From Polaromonas sp. YR568 (lineage in GTDB: Bacteria; Pseudomonadota; Gammaproteobacteria; Burkholderiales; Burkholderiaceae), in contig CAMBWM010000029.1 of the NCBI GenBank assembly GCA_945871335.1, forward strand, positions 1-15,074: a stretch of DNA of 15,074 nt, given 5' to 3'. Position 1 is the stretch's first letter. Each line of letters starts with the position of its first letter. The position numbers and the translations under genes were made by a program. Shown in pieces: positions 1 through 7,655 of the stretch. The notes under the pieces are model-generated. The model saw only the letters and a list, made by a program, of their open reading frames with translations, did not search any database and was not told the origin of the DNA.

Positions 1-248
1 GCGCCGCGCATGTTGGGGTCGACGCCGGCGTGGCCATACTGGTCATAGGCGGCGCGCTTGTTGGCGTCGGACAGCATTTCGTAGGCTTCCTTGGCTTCTT
101 TGAATTTTTCTTCAGAAGCCTTGGAGCCATCACCCTGGTTGCGGTCAGGGTGATGCTTCATCGCGAGCTTGCGATACGCTTTTTTGATGTCCTCTTCGCT
201 GGCGTTTTTGGGTACGCCCAGCGTGTCGTAGTAATCTTTTTTGGCCAT
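1..248 (-). CDS. dnaJ: Chaperone DnaJ, N-terminal part (cut by window edge)
   Basis: The 82 visible residues form the J-domain of DnaJ (Hsp40), the cytoplasmic co-chaperone that stimulates DnaK ATP hydrolysis and delivers unfolded substrates. The start [12 protein letters not shown] is typical of bacterial DnaJ, and the invariant HPD motif that contacts DnaK is at residues 33-35 (KHHPDRNQG). The helix IV region continues to [11 protein letters not shown], just before the Gly/Phe-rich linker. The linker, zinc-finger and C-terminal substrate domains lie outside the window. It follows dnaK on the same strand after a 113-bp gap that holds a long perfect hairpin. No good Shine-Dalgarno sequence is visible before the ATG. 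The J-domain identity is certain. The name dnaJ rests on the sequence plus its position after dnaK. Confidence 0.97.
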   Translation of the reverse strand, partial: MAKKDYYDTLGVPKNASEEDIKKAYRKLAMKHHPDRNQGDGSKASEEKFKEAKEAYEMLSDANKRAAYDQYGHAGVDPNMRG

Positions 249-295
249 GAAACTGCGTCGTCAGTGAAAGTTAAAGGGCGTGTGCCGGATGCACG

Positions 296-330
296 AAAGC
301 GGAATCAGGGCTGGGCCCTGATTCCGCTTT
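296..330 (-). terminator. Perfect 16-bp hairpin between dnaK and dnaJ (attenuator or processing site)
   Basis: Bases 296-311 and 315-330 are exact reverse complements, giving a 16-bp stem with a 3-base loop. In the direction of transcription the stem ends in TTT followed by CGTGC, so a full U-tract is missing. The hairpin lies 31 bases after the dnaK stop and 47 bases before the dnaJ start. It could partly terminate transcription, stabilise the dnaK message or be an RNase processing site, any of which would make DnaJ less abundant than DnaK. The structure is certain, the function is inferred. Confidence 0.7.
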
Positions 331-361
331 GAGGCATCGGGTTTGCACCCGAAGAATAGCC

Positions 362-2317
362 TTAAGTCTTTTTGACTTCTTTGACCTCTGCGTCAACCAC
401 ATTATCGTCGGCTGCTTTGGCGTTGGCATCGCTGCCCGCTGTACCGGCAGCGCCGCCTGGACCTGCGGCCGCGGCCTGCTCGGCCTGGTTGGCTTGCATG
501 TCGGCGTACATTTTTTCGCCGAGCTTCTGGCTGGCTTCCATCAGCGCGGTGTTCTTGGCTTCAATGGCGGCTTTGTCTTCGCCCTTCAGAGCTTCTTCCA
601 TGTCAGCAATAGCTTTTTCGATTTTTTCTTTCTCGCCGGCTTCCAGCTTGTCACCGTACTCGCCGAGCGATTTGCGCACGCTGTGGACCATGGCTTCGGC
701 ATTGTTCTTGGCCTGCACGAATTCGACTTTTTCCTTATCAGCCACGGCATTGAGCTCAGCGTCCTTGACCATTTGCTGAATCTCGGCTTCGCTCAGGCCG
801 GAGTTGGCCTTGATGGTGATTTTGTTTTCCTTGCCGGTGCCTTTGTCTTTGGCGCCCACGTGCAGGATGCCGTTGGCGTCGATGTCAAAAGACACTTCGA
901 TTTGCGGCGTTCCGCGCGAGGATGGAGGAATGCCTTCGAGGTTGAATTCGCCCAGGCCCTTGTTGCCCGAGGCGATCTCGCGCTCGCCCTGGAACACCTT
1001 GATGGTCACGGCCGGCTGGTTGTCTTCGGCGGTGGAGAAGGTTTGTGCGAACTTGGTCGGGATGGTCGTGTTCTTCTTGATCATCTTGGTCATGACGCCG
1101 CCCATGGTCTCGATGCCCAGCGACAGTGGCGTGACGTCGAGCAGCAGCACGTCGGTACGGTCACCCGAGAGCACCTGACCCTGAATGGCTGCGCCGACGG
1201 CAACGGCTTCGTCGGGGTTGACGTCTTTGCGCGGGTCGCGGCCGAAGAATTCTTTGACCTTCTCCTGCACCTTGGGCATGCGGGTCATACCGCCAACCAG
1301 AATCACGTCATGAATCGCGCTGACATCAATGCCGGCGTCTTTGACAGCCATGCGGCAAGGCGCGATCGTGCGCTCGATGAGTTCGTCAACCAAGCTCTCG
1401 AGCTTGGCGCGTGTCATCTTGATGTTCAGGTGTTTCGGGCCCGAAGCGTCGGCCGTGATGTAAGGCAGGTTGATATCGGTTTGCGCGCTGTTGGACAGCT
1501 CAATCTTGGCTTTTTCAGCAGCTTCTTTGAGGCGCTGCAGTGCCAGCACGTCTTTGCCCAGGTCAACGCCTTGTTCTTTTTTGAACTCGGCAATGATGAA
1601 GTCGATGATGCGTTGGTCAAAGTCTTCACCGCCCAGGAAGGTGTCGCCGTTGGTGGACAGCACTTCAAATTGCTTTTCGCCATCAACGTCGGCAATCTCG
1701 ATGATGGAGATATCAAACGTGCCGCCGCCCAGGTCATACACCGCGATCTTGCGGTCGCCTTTTTCTTGCTTGTCCAGGCCAAAGGCCAGGGCCGCAGCGG
1801 TGGGCTCGTTGATGATGCGTTTGACGTCCAGGCCTGCAATGCGGCCGGCGTCCTTGGTGGCCTGACGCTGCGCGTCATTGAAGTAGGCCGGCACGGTGAT
1901 GACAGCTTCGGTGACTGCTTCACCCAGGTAGTCTTCGGCGGTCTTCTTCATCTTGCGCAAGATGTCGGCAGACACTTGCTGCGCCGACATCTTGGTGCCG
2001 CGCACTTCGACCCAGGCGTCACCGTTGTCGGCGGCCACGATCTGGTAGGGCATGAGGTCGATGTCTTTTTGAACTTCTTTTTCGGCGAACTTGCGGCCGA
2101 TCAGGCGCTTGACCGCGTACAGGGTGTTCTTGGGGTTGGTGACCGCCTGGCGCTTGGCCGAGGCGCCGACCAGCACTTCGCCGCCATCCTGGTAAGCGAC
2201 GATGGACGGCGTGGTGCGTGCACCCTCAGAGTTTTCGATCACGCGGGGTGTGTTTCCCTCCATGATGGAAACGCAACTGTTGGTGGTGCCGAGGTCAATG
2301 CCGATGATTCTTCCCAT
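362..2317 (-). CDS. dnaK: Molecular chaperone DnaK (Hsp70)
   Basis: Full-length Hsp70 of 651 residues, close to the usual 635-650. It is the cytoplasmic ATP-dependent chaperone that works with DnaJ and GrpE. The phosphate-1 motif [12 protein letters not shown] is at residues 5-16. The phosphate-2 motif [10 protein letters not shown] is at 193-202, with T200 matching the autophosphorylated threonine of E. coli DnaK. The adenosine motif [13 protein letters not shown] is at about 338-350. The interdomain linker DVLLLD is at 389-394, followed by the beta-sandwich and helical lid of the substrate domain. The C-terminus is Ala/Gly-rich and ends in [15 protein letters not shown], the usual DnaK tail. 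An AGGAGA Shine-Dalgarno lies 7 bases before the ATG. The gene has its own sigma-32-like promoter at 2407-2434 and can also be read from the grpE promoter. Confidence 0.99.
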   Translation of the reverse strand: MGRIIGIDLGTTNSCVSIMEGNTPRVIENSEGARTTPSIVAYQDGGEVLVGASAKRQAVTNPKNTLYAVKRLIGRKFAEKEVQKDIDLMPYQIVAADNGDAWVEVRGTKMSAQQVSADILRKMKKTAEDYLGEAVTEAVITVPAYFNDAQRQATKDAGRIAGLDVKRIINEPTAAALAFGLDKQEKGDRKIAVYDLGGGTFDISIIEIADVDGEKQFEVLSTNGDTFLGGEDFDQRIIDFIIAEFKKEQGVDLGKDVLALQRLKEAAEKAKIELSNSAQTDINLPYITADASGPKHLNIKMTRAKLESLVDELIERTIAPCRMAVKDAGIDVSAIHDVILVGGMTRMPKVQEKVKEFFGRDPRKDVNPDEAVAVGAAIQGQVLSGDRTDVLLLDVTPLSLGIETMGGVMTKMIKKNTTIPTKFAQTFSTAEDNQPAVTIKVFQGEREIASGNKGLGEFNLEGIPPSSRGTPQIEVSFDIDANGILHVGAKDKGTGKENKITIKANSGLSEAEIQQMVKDAELNAVADKEKVEFVQAKNNAEAMVHSVRKSLGEYGDKLEAGEKEKIEKAIADMEEALKGEDKAAIEAKNTALMEASQKLGEKMYADMQANQAEQAAAAGPGGAAGTAGSDANAKAADDNVVDAEVKEVKKT

Positions 2318-2348
2318 GATGCTTTTCTCCTGATAGATGTTGATTTTT

Positions 2349-2377
2349 GAGCCTGAGCAGAGGCTCCAGGCGCCTGG
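2349..2377 (-). other. Inverted repeats in the dnaK 5' leader
   Basis: The leader between the predicted dnaK start of transcription and the ATG contains GAGCCT (2349-2354) paired with AGGCTC (2361-2366), and next to it the 12-base palindrome CCAGGCGCCTGG (2366-2377). The leader RNA is therefore likely to be folded. The first repeat lies about 30 bases upstream of the start codon, outside the ribosome binding site. Confidence 0.35.
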
Positions 2378-2405
2378 CCATGAGGCCGTGGCCGCCTATG
2401 TAGAT

Positions 2406-2421
2406 GACTTAGGGCTAAGTC
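2406..2421. promoter_or_regulatory. 16-bp palindrome over the dnaK -10 box
   Basis: GACTTAG and CTAAGTC form a perfect 7-bp inverted repeat around a central GG. It covers the whole proposed -10 element of the dnaK heat-shock promoter, so a protein bound here would block that promoter. It does not resemble CIRCE (TTAGCACTC-N9-GAGTGCTAA). No binding protein can be named. Confidence 0.4.
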
Positions 2422-2434
2422 TGCAAACTTCAAG
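2407..2434 (-). promoter_or_regulatory. Sigma-32-type heat-shock promoter of dnaK
   Basis: On the minus strand the gap between grpE and dnaK holds CTTGAAG (2428-2434), a 13-base spacer, and CCCTAAGT (2407-2414). The sigma-32 consensus is CTTGAAA, 11-16 bases, CCCCATNT. The -35 matches in 6 of 7 positions, the -10 less well. The predicted start of transcription near 2400 would give a leader of about 80 bases. The spacing is identical to that of the grpE promoter. Confidence 0.7.
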
Positions 2435-2460
2435 GCCGCCAGCGACTTATTTGCGCTCGC

Positions 2461-3033
2461 TTATTGAGGCGCTGCGACCGTCACCAGCGCCGGCCGGATC
2501 ACGCGATCGGCGATCTGGTAGCCTTTTTGCAGCACGCTGACCACCGTGTTGGCTTCCTGGGCGGAGCCGGCCGGCAACGGCACCATGCTGATAGCCTGGT
2601 GCTGATGGGGGTCGAACTTGGTGCCAGCAGCCGGGTCAATGGCCATCACTCGGTTGCGTTCAAGGGCGCTTTTGAGTTGTTGCAGGGTGGCTTCTGTGCC
2701 TTCACGAATCTGCTGGGCGCTGGCGTCCTTGAGCAGCAAGCCGGCTTCCAGGCTGTCGGTCACGGGCAGCAGGCTTTCTGCAAAGCTTTCTAACGCGAAT
2801 TTCCGGGCCTTAGAAATCTCGTCATCGGCGCGGCGGCGGGCATTTTCAGCCTCGGCCTTGGCGCGCAGATAGTTGTCAGCGAGTTCGACGTTTTTAACTT
2901 TGAGGGCGTCTAACTCGGCTTGCAGGGCGCTTTGGGCATCGGCTTGATTGGCGGCTTGGGCTGCTTCAAGCTCTTCAGGGCTGGCAGCACCGGTCAGGGT
3001 GGGTTTGTTGTCTGAGGGCGTGTTAGGGATCAT
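2461..3033 (-). CDS. grpE: Nucleotide exchange factor GrpE
   Basis: GrpE of 190 residues, the cytoplasmic dimer that releases ADP from DnaK. After an acidic, Ala/Gln-rich N-terminus, residues about 35-100 form the long coiled-coil helix ([18 protein letters not shown] is typical). The C-terminal beta domain carries the family signature [10 protein letters not shown], then the block [15 protein letters not shown] before the stop. The reading frame is open to a TTG at 3093, but the ATG at 3033 was chosen. The TTG lies inside the -35 box of the sigma-32 promoter, so a message from that promoter (start of transcription near 3060) would not contain it. The ATG is preceded only by a weak CCCCTCTC sequence, not a good Shine-Dalgarno. 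It is followed after 143 bases by dnaK. Confidence 0.97.
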   Translation of the reverse strand: MIPNTPSDNKPTLTGAASPEELEAAQAANQADAQSALQAELDALKVKNVELADNYLRAKAEAENARRRADDEISKARKFALESFAESLLPVTDSLEAGLLLKDASAQQIREGTEATLQQLKSALERNRVMAIDPAAGTKFDPHQHQAISMVPLPAGSAQEANTVVSVLQKGYQIADRVIRPALVTVAAPQ

Positions 3034-3066
3034 GCTGAGAGGGGTAAAAAATAAAATTGAATCGGT

Positions 3067-3094
3067 AATTGGGGTTGTCAAAGCCCTTTTCAAG
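3067..3094 (-). promoter_or_regulatory. Sigma-32 heat-shock promoter of grpE
   Basis: On the minus strand the -35 element CTTGAAA (3088-3094) matches the sigma-32 consensus exactly. It is followed by a 13-base spacer and CCCCAATT (3067-3074), nearly the CCCCATNT consensus. Transcription would begin near 3060, about 27 bases before the grpE ATG, and could continue through dnaK and dnaJ. No CIRCE operator is visible nearby. Confidence 0.88.
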
Positions 3095-3169
3095 ACATGG
3101 CCATCTGGGGCTGCGGATTTTGAGGGCGGTCAGGCCTTGTGGCCCTTTCCGCCGGGCGCCGGAGCGTCG

Positions 3170-3514
3170 CTATTTGGATTTTTTGGCGCTTGGCGCAGCC
3201 TTAGCGGCGCTCGATTTAGCCTGGCTAATCGTCCATTTGGTGGCAAATGCTTGCAGATCATTGAGCCGGTTGAGTAAATCAGCGCCCAAATAAGTCACCA
3301 CATAGCCTTCACCGCGGTGGTCCAGCAGACCGGCCGCTCTGAGCTCTTTGATGCGGGTGTTCAAGGTGTTGGGCGTAATTTGCCCGATGCTGTCTTGCAG
3401 CAGGCGAAATGTTTGCGGATGGCCGTCTTTGAGTGCCCACAACACGCGCAGTGCGTAGCGGGCTTCCAGCAACTCCAGCAGTTGCCCTAAAGCGGCATTG
3501 TCTTTCGCACTCAT
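3170..3514 (-). CDS. HxlR-type winged-helix transcriptional regulator
   Basis: A 114-residue DNA-binding protein with the HxlR/MarR-like winged helix. Residues about 8-85 (LLELLEARYALRVLWALKDGH, then ITPNTLNTRIKELRAAGLLDHR, then the wing YVVTYLG) follow the HxlR pattern of a helix-turn-helix with the recognition helix around TPNTLNTRIKEL. The C-terminal 15 residues are a Lys/Ala/Ser tail (SSAAKAAPSAKKSK). The ATG at 3514 was preferred to an upstream GTG at 3574 because a GAGGGAAA ribosome binding site precedes it. There is no cysteine, so redox sensing as in the Cys-based HxlR regulators (YodB, HypR) is unlikely. It is on the same strand as grpE, 76 bases upstream of the grpE heat-shock promoter. 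Its targets cannot be told from sequence. Confidence 0.85.
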   Translation of the reverse strand: MSAKDNAALGQLLELLEARYALRVLWALKDGHPQTFRLLQDSIGQITPNTLNTRIKELRAAGLLDHRGEGYVVTYLGADLLNRLNDLQAFATKWTISQAKSSAAKAAPSAKKSK

Positions 3515-3655
3515 GGCAGCGTTTCCCTCAAGGTCATTGGATTGTCTGGCCAGAGGAATCCGTCGCCGGTGCACTGCTGAGCTCAGTACTTACTATATCA
3601 AAACTTCAGGATTGCTACTTATTTGCTAGCTAAAACTGCAAAAATTTAGAACGAT

Positions 3656-3674
3656 GCGCTCACGATTTGAGCGC
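3656..3674 (-). terminator. Possible terminator after gudD
   Basis: GCGCTCA and TGAGCGC form a 7-bp stem with a 5-base loop, starting 6 bases past the gudD stop codon. In the gudD direction it is followed by ATCGTTCTAAATTTTT, so the T-run is displaced by several bases. This makes a modest intrinsic terminator separating gudD from the HxlR gene on the same strand. Confidence 0.45.
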
Positions 3675-3680
3675 TGGCGA

Positions 3681-5030
3681 TCAGGGGCGCACCATGCAGG
3701 GCAACTTGCTGTTGAATTTCCAGTTGGGAATGAGGTACTGCATGGCGATGGCGTCGTCGCGCGCGCCCAATCCGTGCTTCAAATAAAGCTGGTGAGCTTT
3801 GTCGACTTCGACCATGTCCAGCTCAATGCCCAGGCCGGGTTTTTTTGGCACCTCGATGGCGCCGTTTTTGATTTGCAGCGGCTCCTTCGTCAGGCGCTGG
3901 CCGTCCTGCCAGATCCAGTGCGTGTCCATGGCAGTCACCTGGCCGGGTGCGGCCGCGCCCACGTGCGTGAACATGGCCAGAGAGATGTCAAAGTGGTTGT
4001 TCGAATGCGAGCCCCAGGTCAGGCCCCAGGTCTGGCACATCTGCGCCACCCGGACTGAGCCCTGCATGGTCCAGAAATGCGGATCGGCCAGCGGAATGTC
4101 GACCGACTGCAAATGAATGGTGTGCGCCATCTCGCGCCAATCGGTGGCGATCATGTTGGTGGCGGTGCGCAGGCCGGTGGCGCGGCGGAACTCGGCCATC
4201 ACCTCGCGGCCCGAGAAAACGCCTTCGGCGCCGCAGGGGTCTTCGGCGTAGGCGAGTTCCTTGTGGCGGTCGCGGCACAGGCGGATGGCGTCTTTGAGCA
4301 GCCAGCCGCCATTCGGGTCCAGCGTGATGCCGGCATCGGGAAAGCGCTCTGACAGCGCGACGATGGCTTCGATTTCTTCTTCGCCGCGCAGCACGCCGCC
4401 TTTGAGTTTGAAATCCTTGAAACCGTAGCGAGCGTGGGCGGCCTCAGCCAGCCGCACGATGGATTGCGGGTTCATCGCCACTTCATGGCGCAAACGCTGC
4501 CAGTTGTCGCCGGCGGGCTCGCTGCGATAGGGCAGGTCGGTCTTTTGGCGGTCTCCTACATAAAACAAATAGCCGAGCATGGCCACCGAGTCGCGCTGCT
4601 GACCTTCACCGAGCAGCGCTGCCACCGGCACGCCCAGAAACTGGCCAAGCAAGTCAAGCAGGGCGCTTTCAACCGCCGTGACCGCGTGGATGGCCACGCG
4701 CAGGTCAAAAGTCTGGTTGCCGCGACCGCCGCTGTCACGTTCGGCAAAAGCGGTGCGCAGGCTGTTGAGAATGTGGTTCCAGTTGCCCAGCAATTGGCCT
4801 TCAATGAGCGGGCGGGCATCTTCAAGGGTGTTACGGATTTTTTCGCCACCCGGCACTTCACCGACGCCGGTGCGGCCCGAACTGTCAGTCAGGACGAGCA
4901 GGTTGCGCGTGAAAAAAGGGCCGTGCGCACCGCTCAGATTGAGCAGCATGCCGTCATGGCCGGCGACAGGGATGACTTGCACACGGGTGATGCGGGGCGT
5001 GGTGGTGGGGGAGGCTTGGAGATCTGTCAT
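3681..5030 (-). CDS. gudD: D-glucarate dehydratase
   Basis: Enolase-superfamily enzyme of 449 residues (E. coli GudD 446) that dehydrates D-glucarate to 5-keto-4-deoxyglucarate in the cytoplasm. All expected active-site residues are visible at a constant offset of +3 from E. coli: the general base pair K208/K210 in FKLKGG, Mg2+ ligands D238 (TLDPNGG), E263 (YAEDPCG) and N292 (TNMIATDW), and the second base H342 (HSNNHFD) with D369 (AMDTHW). The capping domain is residues about 12-150. The N-terminal [14 protein letters not shown] matches the family start. No good Shine-Dalgarno precedes the ATG. It is transcribed divergently from the ABC ATPase and the udh-garL-garR genes, which supply its substrate and use its product. 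The strong match to GudD favours glucarate over galactarate. Confidence 0.96.
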   Translation of the reverse strand: MTDLQASPTTTPRITRVQVIPVAGHDGMLLNLSGAHGPFFTRNLLVLTDSSGRTGVGEVPGGEKIRNTLEDARPLIEGQLLGNWNHILNSLRTAFAERDSGGRGNQTFDLRVAIHAVTAVESALLDLLGQFLGVPVAALLGEGQQRDSVAMLGYLFYVGDRQKTDLPYRSEPAGDNWQRLRHEVAMNPQSIVRLAEAAHARYGFKDFKLKGGVLRGEEEIEAIVALSERFPDAGITLDPNGGWLLKDAIRLCRDRHKELAYAEDPCGAEGVFSGREVMAEFRRATGLRTATNMIATDWREMAHTIHLQSVDIPLADPHFWTMQGSVRVAQMCQTWGLTWGSHSNNHFDISLAMFTHVGAAAPGQVTAMDTHWIWQDGQRLTKEPLQIKNGAIEVPKKPGLGIELDMVEVDKAHQLYLKHGLGARDDAIAMQYLIPNWKFNSKLPCMVRP

Positions 5031-5435
5031 GGCGTGGTGTTTTGATCAGTTGTCTTATGACTTAAGCGGGGTTTTGAGCTTGCCGCAGCCTTTCGCGGCT
5101 GTTCGACAAATGGGTTCGCATGACAACAGCCGCAGCGGCTGACTCGATTTCACTACTAAATGTTTTTACTAGACTCATGGGAAACGCCGTTGACAGAACA
5201 AAGCGGGGAAGGAAAAATATTTAATAATCTGAGCCTACAACTTAAAGCAGCTCTTTGACTTTAGCAAATTAATTAATGGATAAACAGATGATGGTTGCAT
5301 TATTTAAAACTAAGCTAAGCTATTCCTTGATTTTCCCTAATCACGTAATGAGTCGTGTAGAAGCCTCTTGCTCTCAAGTCCATACTTTTTGGAATTCCAT
5401 AATTTCTGATGTGAATATTTAGAAAGCCAATTGCT
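5031..5435. other. AT-rich divergent control region between gudD and the ABC ATPase gene
   Basis: This 405-bp gap has no credible gene. Next to gudD it is GC-rich, with an inverted repeat GCGGCTGTT (5095-5103) / AACAGCCGC (5125-5133) and a further GCGGCTG at 5135-5141. From about 5145 to 5435 it is markedly AT-rich, unlike the coding DNA around it. It contains one copy of a repeat (5166-5270) that recurs before udh. The ABC gene start at 5436 has only a weak AGAAAG ribosome binding site. Confidence 0.6.
5166..5270 (+). repeat. Upstream repeat copy A (before the ABC ATPase gene)
   Basis: About 105 bp that align with almost no gaps to 6678-6783 upstream of udh, roughly 70 percent identical by eye. 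The conserved blocks are AAACGCCGTTGAC (5182-5194, 13 of 13 identical, with palindromic core AACGCCGTT) and CCTACAA...TTAAA..AG.TCTTTGAC (5234-5259). The middle, about 40 bases, is much less conserved. This looks like a duplicated promoter/operator unit. Confidence 0.65.
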
Positions 5436-6500
5436 ATGTCATCCGTTTCAATCCAATCTGTACAAAAATATTTTGGTAAGACCCACATCATCAAAGGTGT
5501 CAGTTTTGATATTGCTGATGGCGAGTTTTGTGTGTTGGTGGGTCCTTCCGGGTGTGGCAAGTCCACTCTGCTGCGCATGATTGCAGGTCTTGAAGAAATT
5601 TCGGATGGTTCTATCTCGATTGGCAATAAGGTTGTCAATGACATGCAACCTAAAGAGCGCGACATCGCCATGGTGTTTCAAAACTATGCGCTCTATCCCC
5701 ACATGACGGTGCGAGACAACATGTCGTTCTCTTTGATGCTGGCCAAGTTGCCCAAAGATGCCATTGAATCGCAGGTGAATAAAGCTGCAGACATCCTGGG
5801 TCTCAGAGATTTGCTTGATCGTTTCCCTCGCCAACTTTCGGGCGGTCAACGCCAACGCGTGGCCATGGGCCGCGCCATCGTACGCGACCCGCAGGTTTTT
5901 TTGTTTGACGAACCTCTCTCTAATTTGGATGCCAAACTCCGCGTGGCCATGCGCACTGAAATCAAAGAACTGCATCAACGCCTTAAAACCACATCCATCT
6001 ACGTCACCCATGACCAAATCGAAGCCATGACCATGGCTGACAAAATTGTGGTGCTCAAGGATGGCCTGATCGAACAAATCGGCACGCCACTCGATTTATA
6101 CGACCATCCTGCCAACCAATTTGTCGCGGGCTTCATCGGTTCGCCTTCCATGAACTTTTTACCAGGCGTGGTCAGCAATGGCATGGTTAAATTGTCTGAA
6201 GGTGTCGAGTTGCCTATTCCCCTGAAAGCTAATGTGCAAGAGGGCCAATCGGTCGTCTACGGCACTCGCCCTGAACACCTGGAGTTGGTGTCCGAACGGG
6301 ATGGCGTGCCCTCAGAAGTGGTGGTGGTCGAGCCTACCGGTGCGGATACGCAAGTATTTTCTAAAATCGCTCGCCATGACGTTACGGGAGTCTTTCGCGA
6401 GCGTCACCTCTTCAAACCGGGCTCCATCATCTATTTGCGGCCTGACGTCAACCGTGCGCATTTGTTTGATGCGCAATCGGGCAAAACTTTGATGATTTAA
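5436..6500 (+). CDS. Sugar ABC transporter ATP-binding protein (CUT1, UgpC/MalK type)
   Basis: A 354-residue ATPase of a carbohydrate-uptake ABC importer on the cytoplasmic face of the membrane. Walker [10 protein letters not shown] is at residues 36-44, the Q-loop glutamine at 82, the signature LSGGQ at 134-138, Walker B VFLFDEP at 154-160 and the switch histidine at 192. Residues after about 235 form the C-terminal OB/TOBE regulatory domain of the MalK/UgpC branch ([15 protein letters not shown], then [13 protein letters not shown]). No permease or binding protein is encoded in this window, so the ATPase is separated from its partners. Its GC content is visibly lower than that of the neighbouring catabolic genes, and the flanking DNA is AT-rich. 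Context suggests a uronate, aldarate or sulfosugar substrate. This is inference only. Confidence 0.93.
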   Translation: MSSVSIQSVQKYFGKTHIIKGVSFDIADGEFCVLVGPSGCGKSTLLRMIAGLEEISDGSISIGNKVVNDMQPKERDIAMVFQNYALYPHMTVRDNMSFSLMLAKLPKDAIESQVNKAADILGLRDLLDRFPRQLSGGQRQRVAMGRAIVRDPQVFLFDEPLSNLDAKLRVAMRTEIKELHQRLKTTSIYVTHDQIEAMTMADKIVVLKDGLIEQIGTPLDLYDHPANQFVAGFIGSPSMNFLPGVVSNGMVKLSEGVELPIPLKANVQEGQSVVYGTRPEHLELVSERDGVPSEVVVVEPTGADTQVFSKIARHDVTGVFRERHLFKPGSIIYLRPDVNRAHLFDAQSGKTLMI

Positions 6501-6531
6501 TTTCTAACCGCCGGTAGGTAGAGAAACCAGC

Positions 6532-6554
6532 TGACAACAGTAAACACGTTGTCA
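6532..6554. promoter_or_regulatory. Inverted repeat TGACAAC-N9-GTTGTCA, possible operator
   Basis: A perfect 7-bp inverted repeat with a 9-base loop, 31 bases after the ABC ATPase stop codon. It is not GC-rich and has no U-tract, so it looks more like a protein-binding site than a terminator. The same 9 bases TGACAACAG also occur at 5122-5130, upstream of gudD. Confidence 0.35.
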
Positions 6555-6677
6555 AGGTATCCGCCCAGTAAAAGGTCATGCCTTGGTGTTCAGATGGCCT
6601 GGGGCTACCCTGAAAAAACGGCGAGAAAATACGAGCTGCCATTGCGCGCTTGATTGCGGTGGTCTCGCCATTAGTTG

Positions 6678-6783
6678 TTACCAGGCCCTTCGCAAACGCC
6701 GTTGACCTAACAGGGCAGAACCGGGAAAATTCAAAGTCGTCAGACAACCTACAATTAAATAAGTTCTTTGACATCAGCAAACT
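6678..6783 (+). repeat. Upstream repeat copy B (before udh)
   Basis: Second copy of the element at 5166-5270, offset by about 1512 bases. It carries the identical AAACGCCGTTGAC (6694-6706) and the CCTACAATTAAATAAGTTCTTTGAC block (starting 6748). TACAAT at 6750-6755 is a plausible -10 box (5 of 6 to TATAAT) with no good -35 in front. The conserved palindromic block would then sit near -55, where an activator would bind. Confidence 0.65.
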
Positions 6784-6840
6784 TCAAACAAGTGCCCGGT
6801 GCAGATGACGCTAAGCCTGCCCGAGCCAAGTAATTTTTAT

Positions 6841-7650
6841 ATGACGATCCAATCCCACGACAAATTGCTGTTGACCGGCGCAGCCGGCGGCCTGGGCAAA
6901 GCCTTGCGCGAACGCCTCAAAGCCAACTGCAAGGTGCTCAGGCTTTCTGACATTCAAGACTTTGGCCAAGTCGGTGCGGCGGAAGAAATCATGCTGGCCG
7001 ACCTGGCCGATGCCGGGGCTGTTGATGCCATAGTGCGCGGCGTGGACGCCATTGTTCACCTGGGCGGCGTCTCGGTCGAAGGGCCGTTTCATCCCATCCT
7101 GCAGGCCAATATTCTGGGCATGTACAACCTCTACGAGGCCGCCCGCAAAAACGGCGTCAAGCGTGTGGTGTTTGCCAGCTCCAACCATGTCACCGGCTTT
7201 TACCGGCAGTGCGAAACCATCAATGCCAGCCATCCGCCGCGGCCCGATGGTTTTTATGGCCTGAGCAAAGCTTTCGGTGAGGACCTGTCGCGCTTTTATT
7301 TTGACCGCTACGGAATTGAGACCGCCTGCATGCGAATCGGCTCTTCGTTTCCCGAGCCACGCGACCGCCGCATGCTGGCCACATGGCTGAGTTATGACGA
7401 CCTGCACCGCCTGATCACCGCTTGCCTCACTACGCCCGTGCTCTCGCACAGCATTGTGTTTGGCATGTCCAACAATGCGGTGACTTGGTGGGACAACTCG
7501 CAGGCCAATCATGTTGGTTTCAAAGCGCAAGACAGCTCGGATGTCTTTCGTGATGCCGTCTACGCCAGTACCAGGGCGCCTGACCTGAGCGATCCTGCGG
7601 TGCAATTCCAGGGTGGCGGCTTTGTCAAAGCCGGCCCTTACGCTGATTGA
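6841..7650 (+). CDS. udh: Uronate dehydrogenase (NAD+)
   Basis: A 269-residue short-chain dehydrogenase/epimerase-fold enzyme that oxidises D-glucuronate or D-galacturonate to the corresponding aldarolactone with NAD+. The nucleotide-binding motif TGAAGGLG is at residues 12-19. The catalytic triad is seen as SSNH (113-116) and YGLSK (Y139, K143). The segments HLGGVSVEGPF, YNLYEAARKNG, RPDGFYGLSKAFGEDL and WWDNS are close to the characterised Agrobacterium Udh (265 residues). The frame is open upstream to a GTG at 6799 and an ATG at 6805. The ATG at 6841 was chosen because it gives the family length and start (KLLLTGAAG). None of the three has a clear ribosome binding site, so the start is uncertain. 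It is the first gene of udh-lactonase-garL-garR. Confidence 0.92.
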   Translation: MTIQSHDKLLLTGAAGGLGKALRERLKANCKVLRLSDIQDFGQVGAAEEIMLADLADAGAVDAIVRGVDAIVHLGGVSVEGPFHPILQANILGMYNLYEAARKNGVKRVVFASSNHVTGFYRQCETINASHPPRPDGFYGLSKAFGEDLSRFYFDRYGIETACMRIGSSFPEPRDRRMLATWLSYDDLHRLITACLTTPVLSHSIVFGMSNNAVTWWDNSQANHVGFKAQDSSDVFRDAVYASTRAPDLSDPAVQFQGGGFVKAGPYAD

Positions 7651-7655
7651 ACGCC

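Larger units (their letters stand above)
6501..6840. other. Gap between ABC ATPase gene and udh, no gene seen
   Basis: 340 bases with no convincing coding sequence on either strand. It contains an inverted repeat TGACAAC-N9-GTTGTCA (6532-6554) and the second copy of the upstream repeat (6678-6783). No T-run-backed terminator follows the ABC gene. The presence of a promoter-like repeat suggests that udh and the following genes can be transcribed from here. Confidence 0.6.

Noticed and set aside
329..2350. A 673-codon open frame on the plus strand opposite dnaK
   Set aside because: It lies wholly over dnaK, whose protein is an unmistakable Hsp70. Long antisense frames across dnaK are a common by-product of its codon usage. 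The antisense product is rich in Phe, His and Leu and has no recognisable domain.
3034..3093. Upstream TTG start adding 20 residues to GrpE
   Set aside because: The TTG is inside the -35 box of the grpE heat-shock promoter and upstream of the predicted start of transcription. The extra residues do not look like GrpE.
2318..3169. CIRCE/HrcA operator upstream of grpE or dnaK
   Set aside because: No TTAGCACTC-N9-GAGTGCTAA-like repeat was found by eye. The palindrome at 2406-2421 has a different sequence and spacing.
3515..3574. Upstream GTG start for the HxlR regulator
   Set aside because: The ATG at 3514 has a GAGGGAAA ribosome binding site and gives the family length. The added residues are not family-like.
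3580..3655. AT-rich stretch resembling an interspersed repeat of Comamonadaceae
   Set aside because: There is a loose resemblance to short palindromic repeats in this family (for example GCTAGC), but I could not align it convincingly, and no second copy is in this window.
5448..6077. A 209-codon minus-strand frame inside the ABC ATPase gene
   Set aside because: It is opposite the conserved Walker A to H-loop region of a clear ATPase and has no domain of its own.
6448..6780. A 110-codon frame on the minus strand after the ABC ATPase gene
   Set aside because: It overlaps the end of the ABC gene, has no ribosome binding site and no recognised domain. The related repeat copy A carries a stop in the equivalent frame.
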